Source of the DNA: Rhodoferax sp. UBA4127
Lineage (GTDB): Bacteria; Pseudomonadota; Gammaproteobacteria; Burkholderiales; Burkholderiaceae_C
Direction: 5' to 3'
DNA length: 18,281 nucleotides
NCBI GenBank assembly: GCA_002381045.1
Contig: DFWT01000061.1
Coordinates: 353-18,633, forward strand
Shown: piece after piece, positions 14,731 through 18,281 of the stretch
Position numbering within the stretch: position 1 is the first letter of the stretch
Layout: the number at the start of each line of letters is the position of its first letter
Notes under the pieces: model-generated
Told to the model about the DNA's origin: nothing
What the model saw: the letters and a program-made list of their open reading frames with translations, nothing else
Database searches by the model: none
Program-made: the position numbers and the translations under genes

Positions 14731-15536
14731 CGTGCCCAGCCCAATACGAATTGTCCAACCAGGTGTGTCAGATCCAACTGACGGACCAAGACCAGCCCGG
14801 CCACACTGGTACCTGCAAATACGGTGTCGCGGCGCTGCCATTTCATTGCCGAGCTGTGATGAAACTGGCCATCAAAGCCGCGCGCCAGCATGGCATGGTG
14901 GATGCGCTGCGCACGTTGCATGCTGCGCAGCAGCAGGTGTCCAAGCAACGGGCCATACACCCTCAGGGGCATGGTCCGGCCGTTTGCCCGCAGCTCACGT
15001 GCCAAACTCATGCTGGCAACCTCGTCCGCCAGCATCCACATGTAGCGATTGAGCATCAGCAACTGCGTGGTGAGCAGGCAGGGTACGCCCAGTCGGCGCA
15101 ATGCCTCACAAAGAGGGGCAATGCCGGTGCTGGCCACCAGTACCAGCCCAACTGATACGGTCAGGGCAAAACGGATCAAGATCGACGCGAATGACAAGAA
15201 GCCACCGCTGATGCCCAGGCCTGCCACGGTGATCATCACCTGCTGGTCGAAGAGGGGGTTGAACATGCCCAGCATCACCGCAAAAGGGGATGCCAGCAGG
15301 ACACCGCGCACGATGATCCGCGTTGGAATGTTACCCAAGCCTGCCAGAACCACGGGGAATAAGAACAGTGGCAACAAACCAGCAACCGTATAGCGGTCAA
15401 ACGACACCACGGTGATGATGAATGACAGCGTGACCAGAAGTTTGGCGCGCGCATCCAGAGCTGACAGCGTTGAGTATTGGGTTGCCAGCGACTCTAGCGC
15501 CTCAAAATCATGCAGCGCTGTACGGAGGGCCTTCAC
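14727..15536 (-). CDS. nikQ: Transmembrane coupling subunit of the ECF-type nickel transporter
   Basis: The protein has 269 residues and is of CbiQ/NikQ type. It has several transmembrane segments (about 33-68, 78-135 and near 240-252) and a cytoplasmic coupling region with two short basic helices, ARELRANGR (179-187) and AMLARGF (215-221), that match the conserved A-R-x-x-G coupling motifs contacting the ATPase. It starts with GTG at 15536, overlapping the nikM stop as GTGA, and overlaps nikO by ATGA, so the three genes are tightly coupled. Confidence 0.9.
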   Translation of the reverse strand: MKALRTALHDFEALESLATQYSTLSALDARAKLLVTLSFIITVVSFDRYTVAGLLPLFLFPVVLAGLGNIPTRIIVRGVLLASPFAVMLGMFNPLFDQQVMITVAGLGISGGFLSFASILIRFALTVSVGLVLVASTGIAPLCEALRRLGVPCLLTTQLLMLNRYMWMLADEVASMSLARELRANGRTMPLRVYGPLLGHLLLRSMQRAQRIHHAMLARGFDGQFHHSSAMKWQRRDTVFAGTSVAGLVLVRQLDLTHLVGQFVLGWAR

Positions 15537-16603
15537 GCCGTGCGGGTTGTGCGACGCCTGAGCAAGTAGCTCACACCTAAAACCAGACCCAAGGTCAGCA
15601 AACCGCCCACAACGCCCGCCAAGGAGGTGCCAGCGTCAACCGCCGGCCAGTCTGGTTCTGCTGCTGATTTTGATTTATCAACTGAGGTTTTTAAAGGGCT
15701 AGGGGTTGATTTACCTTGGAAATTCCACGTGTAATCTTTGAACAGGGCGGTCGCACTTTGCCAAGCTGACAGTTTGGTGTGTACCTCAGACGTTGGTGCA
15801 GCAATTTCGGTTTGCCCGGTGACCCGCTCAATCGACCATTCCAAGCCATCCGGATGACTGGAGGCAAACCACGACAGCGTGCCCGCAACAACCAAGGCTG
15901 CACCGCCAAAGACCGCCCACAATCGTTTTGAAGACTGCGCTTTGACAAATGCGCCGTTGGCTGCTAACAGGTCGGGCCGCGCCTGCCTGATAAACATGAG
16001 CAGCGCCGCTGTAGCCAGCCCTTCACCCAGGCCTATAGCCAGATGAATAGGTTGCATCAGCAACAAAAAGGTGTCCAAGGGCAAACTGCTTACGCCCGAC
16101 ATATGGGTCTGCAACACCACCCCGCAGGCGCCCAATTGCAAGCCCACCACACTGGTTAAAACGGCTACCCACCCCAGGCGTTTGGCACTCGGCAGGCTAC
16201 CCGAGCGCGGCATCAGGGTTCGGTAGATCAAGGGATAAGCCACCAAGCAGCTCATCACCCCCATGTTGAATAAATTGGCACCCAGAGCGAGCAGGCCGCC
16301 ATCCGCGAAAAACAGTGCTTGCACGGTCAGCACCGACGCAATGACGATCAAGGCCGGCGCAGGACCAAGTAAAACCGACAACAACAGACCGCCCACCATG
16401 TGCCCGCTGGAACCCGTGCCCGGAATGCTGAAATTGACCATTTGAGCTGCAAATACAAAGGCACCCAACACACCCATCAGCGGTACCAAGTCCTCACGGG
16501 GGTTGCGCTTGACGCGCCGGGCGCACCACGCCAAAGCTGCACCAGAGGCCACCCAACACGCTACGCCCATGGCGGGTGAAAGAAGGGCATCGGCCATGTG
16601 CAT
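15533..16603 (-). CDS. nikM: Substrate-binding membrane subunit NikM fused to a NikN-like domain
   Basis: The protein has 356 residues. Residues 1-210 are the CbiM/NikM core with the N-terminal Met-His-Met-Ala-Asp-Ala stretch, where the backbone and H2 bind the metal, plus H68 in SSGHMVGG and about seven membrane segments. Residues 225-350 form a NikN-like part: a helix (230-247), the PDGLE motif (251-255), an extracytoplasmic loop with low-complexity Lys/Ser-rich sequence (about 295-318), and a final helix (about 325-347) with a basic tail. Fusion of M and N is known for nickel systems and supports nickel as substrate. GAGGT precedes the ATG. A promoter with NikR-like half-sites lies directly upstream. 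Confidence 0.92.
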   Translation of the reverse strand: MHMADALLSPAMGVACWVASGAALAWCARRVKRNPREDLVPLMGVLGAFVFAAQMVNFSIPGTGSSGHMVGGLLLSVLLGPAPALIVIASVLTVQALFFADGGLLALGANLFNMGVMSCLVAYPLIYRTLMPRSGSLPSAKRLGWVAVLTSVVGLQLGACGVVLQTHMSGVSSLPLDTFLLLMQPIHLAIGLGEGLATAALLMFIRQARPDLLAANGAFVKAQSSKRLWAVFGGAALVVAGTLSWFASSHPDGLEWSIERVTGQTEIAAPTSEVHTKLSAWQSATALFKDYTWNFQGKSTPSPLKTSVDKSKSAAEPDWPAVDAGTSLAGVVGGLLTLGLVLGVSYLLRRRTTRTA

Positions 16604-16629
16604 GATGAGACCTCGCTAAAAGGCTTGGC

Positions 16630-16655
16630 GTATGACAATTTTTTTTATTGTATGA
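16630..16655 (-). promoter_or_regulatory. Candidate NikR operator at nikM
   Basis: TCATAC occurs twice on the minus strand, at 16655-16650 and 16635-16630, 20 bp apart. TCATAC is the half-site of the E. coli NikR operator (GTATGA-N16-TCATAC), but here both copies point the same way. Between them ACAAT and ATTGT form an inverted repeat around a T-run. The element covers the -10 box and start site of nikM. Confidence 0.55.
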
Positions 16656-16676
16656 GTTTCAATCTAGCTTGTGCAA
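16647..16676 (-). promoter_or_regulatory. Sigma-70 promoter of nikMQO
   Basis: On the minus strand TTGCAC (16676-16671) and TACAAT (16652-16647) are separated by 18 nt, a good -35/-10 pair. Transcription would start near 16640, about 37 nt before the nikM ATG. The -10 box overlaps one of two TCATAC half-sites, as expected for a repressed promoter. Confidence 0.7.
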
Positions 16677-16777
16677 AAAATGCATTGCAAAAATCTGATC
16701 CGGCACAATAAGCGCAAGAACGCTGAACCGGTTGGGGGTTGTATGGCAGCGTCCACCAGGACGCAGGATTTTACTGG

Positions 16778-17305
16778 TCAGGCTTCACCCACCACCAGGC
16801 TGTTTTCATCTGAAAAGTGGTGGGCCGGAATCACCAGATTGGCCAGTGCCGGGCCGCCATTAAACACGCGCCCGGCCAGGTCATAACTTGACGCATGGCA
16901 GGGGCAGACGAATCCTTTGCCAATTTCCAGAGCAGGGGCGCAGCCTTGATGGGTGCATAACCCAATGGCGACAAACACATCGGGACGAATGGCGCGATTG
17001 CGATTGCGGCAGGTCGGAGGTTGCAGCGATCTCTCAGAATGGGGGTCCGTTAGCGTAGCCTCGTGGAGTGCCAAATTCGCCAAATCCTGGGGTGATCGAC
17101 GCAGCACCCAAACGGGTCGGCTCGCCCACTCAACCACCAACAACTTGCCTTCAGGGAGAGCTCCAATACTTACGGCCAAAGGTGGCCCGTGAGGGAAGTG
17201 CGCGTCGTGTGTCTTTTCCCAAAGATAGCCCACCCCGGCAACACTTGCGCTCGACGCGGCAACCCAAAGAAAAACTCTTCGACTAGTGTTGGGCTGAGTT
17301 GGCAT
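16778..17305 (-). CDS. Solitary Tat-dependent Rieske [2Fe-2S] protein, PetA-like
   Basis: The protein has 175 residues. A Tat motif (S8-R-R-V-F-L-W) and one hydrophobic segment (about 11-28) give the membrane anchor typical of cytochrome bc1 Rieske subunits. Box I is C117-T-H119-Q-G-C122 and box II is C134-P-C136-H137-A-S-S-Y141; the cluster ligands are C117, H119, C134 and H137, and C122/C136 can form the usual disulfide. S139 and Y141, which raise the redox potential in bc1 proteins, are kept. The family Gly after the box II His is Ala here. No petB or petC is present on either side, so the partner is unknown. The ribosome binding site is weak. Confidence 0.85.
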   Translation of the reverse strand: MPTQPNTSRRVFLWVAASSASVAGVGYLWEKTHDAHFPHGPPLAVSIGALPEGKLLVVEWASRPVWVLRRSPQDLANLALHEATLTDPHSERSLQPPTCRNRNRAIRPDVFVAIGLCTHQGCAPALEIGKGFVCPCHASSYDLAGRVFNGGPALANLVIPAHHFSDENSLVVGEA

Positions 17306-17620
17306 AGACGGTTGCCGTTGAGACTAAGAAAATGGACAACATGGGTTCGTCAAAATGAAATCATTAGGCCTCACAAGGATGACATTTGAAAACACGAGGA
17401 CGAAAACCAACTCAAAACGCTGACTATTCATATTCAACGTCGGCCGGCAATTCGCGCATCGCGATCGCCTCGTTCATTTACTGAATTACAAACAGAGCAG
17501 TTTAGATCTGTATCGAGGAATCCGAAAGTGCAGCTTGGGGTCCGCGAGTCACTAACAGTGATCAGGATCCGGCTGCGCAAGCGTCACTTGAATGTCGGCT
17601 GAGGTCGCAATGCCCGCTTG

Positions 17621-17725
17621 CTAACGCAAAACGCCTCTGCGAACTAGCCAGGGCGAGTAAACAACAAGCACAAACCCAACCGCAACAATGGTTAACGAAA
17701 AGACCAACGCACTTACACCGCCCAT
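17621..17725 (-). CDS. Alternative candidate: short membrane peptide frame, unknown or remnant
   Basis: The minus strand is open from 17899 to a TAG at 17621. Only its last part looks protein-like: from ATG 17725 it encodes 34 residues with one clear hydrophobic helix (GGVSALVFSLTIVAVGFVLV) and a basic end (RRGVLR). No ribosome binding site precedes this ATG or the longer starts at 17779 and 17899. It may be a remnant of a membrane protein gene or chance, and it conflicts with the plus-strand ORF over the longer extent. Confidence 0.2.
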   Translation of the reverse strand: MGGVSALVFSLTIVAVGFVLVVYSPWLVRRGVLR

Positions 17726-17759
17726 CACAGTAAAACCATCAGAAAGGAGGTAATTGTGA

Positions 17760-17915
17760 ATGAAGGTCAACGAGCACATCTTGAATTTGAATTTGAAAAT
17801 TGAAAGTTCAGGTCGAACAGTCAAGACTGAAGTTGCGGTGCCCGTCGCCGTTTCGCTGTGTGTCAATGAGAGCTGGGCGAAACGCAAAGGCAAACTCACA
17901 CCTTGCGTAATCTGA
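17760..17915 (+). CDS. Candidate small ORF (51 codons) with a strong ribosome binding site, unknown
   Basis: The ORF runs from ATG 17760 to TGA 17913-17915. AAAGGAGGT (17743-17751), complementary to the 16S rRNA 3' end, lies 8 bases upstream of the ATG and is the best such match I noticed in the window. The product begins MKVNEHILNLNLKIESSGRT, is basic at its C-terminal end and has no signal peptide or membrane segment. I recognise no family. A GTG four bases earlier in another frame would give only 15 codons. The opposite strand is open over the same stretch, so at most one of the two is real. Confidence 0.3.
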   Translation: MKVNEHILNLNLKIESSGRTVKTEVAVPVAVSLCVNESWAKRKGKLTPCVI

Positions 17916-17953
17916 AAATATGTTTCAGCATCGTGCGTATGCCAAAAGTTTAG

Positions 17954-17988
17954 TTTTGAAAATTTGTTATAAATTTTGAGAATTTGTT
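17954..17988. repeat. Two 15-bp direct repeats, 20 bp apart, upstream of the hydrolase gene
   Basis: TTTTGAAAATTTGTT (17954-17968) and TTTTGAGAATTTGTT (17974-17988) differ at one base and are spaced by exactly 20 bp, about two helical turns. Within them AAAATTT and AAATTTT form an inverted repeat. They lie 23-57 bp before the start codon at 18011, in the promoter region, and could be a regulator site or simply AT-rich promoter DNA. Confidence 0.5.
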
Positions 17989-18010
17989 GTCAGCAACCTA
18001 AAGACTTTCC

Positions 18011-18281
18011 ATGTTTAAGTACCTCACCCTACCCGTCACAGATTTCGCTCAAAACTGCTCATTGGTTTGGTGCGACCAGACGCTGCAAGCGGCTGTCATT
18101 GACCCGGGGGGCGACCTCGATGTGATTCTGGAAAACGTGGCGCGCCTGAAACTGACGCTCGGTCAAATTTGGCTTACCCATGCCCACATTGACCACGCTG
18201 GCGGTACCGCTGAGCTTGCAAAACGGCTAAACCTGCCGATCATTGGCCCGCAAGAGGATGACCAATTCTGGATTGATGGTC
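18011..18281 (+). CDS. Metallo-beta-lactamase-fold hydrolase, glyoxalase II-like (N-terminal part)
   Basis: The frame is open from ATG 18011 to the window end (90 codons seen; the rest lies outside). It starts MFKYLTLPVTDFAQNCSLVW, has AAVIDPGGD (27-35) and the zinc-binding motif T-H57-A-H59-I-D61-H62-A-G-G. This is the hydroxyacylglutathione-hydrolase/YcbL-like branch of the superfamily, which hydrolyses thioesters such as S-lactoylglutathione or related substrates. The N-terminal start just before the first strand is usual for YcbL-type short proteins. The exact substrate cannot be read from this part. It has no apparent link to the hydrogenase genes. Confidence 0.88.
   Translation, partial: MFKYLTLPVTDFAQNCSLVWCDQTLQAAVIDPGGDLDVILENVARLKLTLGQIWLTHAHIDHAGGTAELAKRLNLPIIGPQEDDQFWIDG

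Larger units (their letters stand above)
17306..18010. other. Long, mostly non-coding stretch between the Rieske gene and the hydrolase gene
   Basis: This 705-nt stretch holds no gene recognisable by family. It must contain the leaders of the two flanking genes. It includes two overlapping small-ORF candidates on opposite strands (about 17621-17915), a short run of TTTGAA-like units near 17791-17805, and AT-rich direct repeats just before the hydrolase gene (17954-17988). The first 300 nt show nothing I can name. Confidence 0.5.

Noticed and set aside
14731..14841. Longer N-terminus for nikO
   Set aside because: The added residues lie inside nikQ and match no ABC ATPase; the ATG at 14730 gives an ATGA overlap and a normal-length protein.
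1..18281. CRISPR arrays, tRNA or rRNA genes, insertion sequences, integrases
   Set aside because: I looked on both strands and saw no regularly spaced repeats, tRNA-like cloverleaf, rRNA-like sequence, transposase or integrase motif.

Overview
The window reads as chromosomal DNA of a betaproteobacterium, most likely a Rhodoferax/Polaromonas-like member of the Comamonadaceae. This is judged from protein style and gene content; no rRNA or other marker gene is present to prove it. Its core is a 12.4-kb block of minus-strand genes for H2 oxidation and H2 sensing. Nickel-supply genes lie on one side and unrelated genes lie at both edges.

Layout. 1-66 is the C-terminal tail of a plus-strand transporter, probably an ACR3-type arsenite permease. 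185-529 (minus) is a small secreted c-type cytochrome whose mature part has no methionine. 541-870 holds no gene I can support. 871-13240 is read on the minus strand in this order: hybO (small subunit), hybA (4x[4Fe-4S] protein), hybB (NrfD-like membrane subunit), hybC (large subunit), an intrinsic terminator, hybD (maturation protease), a hypC/hybG-like chaperone gene, hybE, a bacteriohemerythrin gene, a 45-codon candidate small gene, hoxA (NtrC-type regulator), hupU/hoxB and hupV/hoxC (H2-sensing regulatory hydrogenase) and hoxJ (sensor kinase). 13473-13991 (plus) is nikR, divergent from hybO. 13993-16603 (minus) is nikM(N)-nikQ-nikO, an ECF-type nickel transporter. 16778-17305 (minus) is a solitary Tat-dependent Rieske protein. 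17306-18010 is mostly non-coding, with two mutually exclusive small-ORF candidates. 18011 to the end is the start of a metallo-beta-lactamase-fold hydrolase.

How it fits together. HybOABC is a Hyd-2-type (group 1c) periplasm-facing, membrane-bound hydrogenase feeding electrons through HybA/HybB to quinone. HybD, the HypC homologue and HybE mature it. The HupUV sensor and HoxJ kinase should report H2 to HoxA. Upstream of hybO there is a sigma-54 promoter, a perfect IHF consensus site and a 7-bp inverted repeat at an enhancer-like distance, the arrangement expected for HoxA control. NikR and NikMNQO supply and balance the nickel needed by both hydrogenases; the nikM promoter carries two NikR half-sites around its -10 box. 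The general hypABFDE genes are not in the window and must lie elsewhere.

The most unusual points are: a Hyd-2-type enzyme under a HupUV/HoxJA sensor that is usually paired with other enzyme types; a hemerythrin and an undescribed 45-codon ORF translationally coupled to hoxA inside the operon; a strong terminator in mid-operon; a twin-arginine-like motif at the C-terminus of HybE; and a His-rich tail on NikR.
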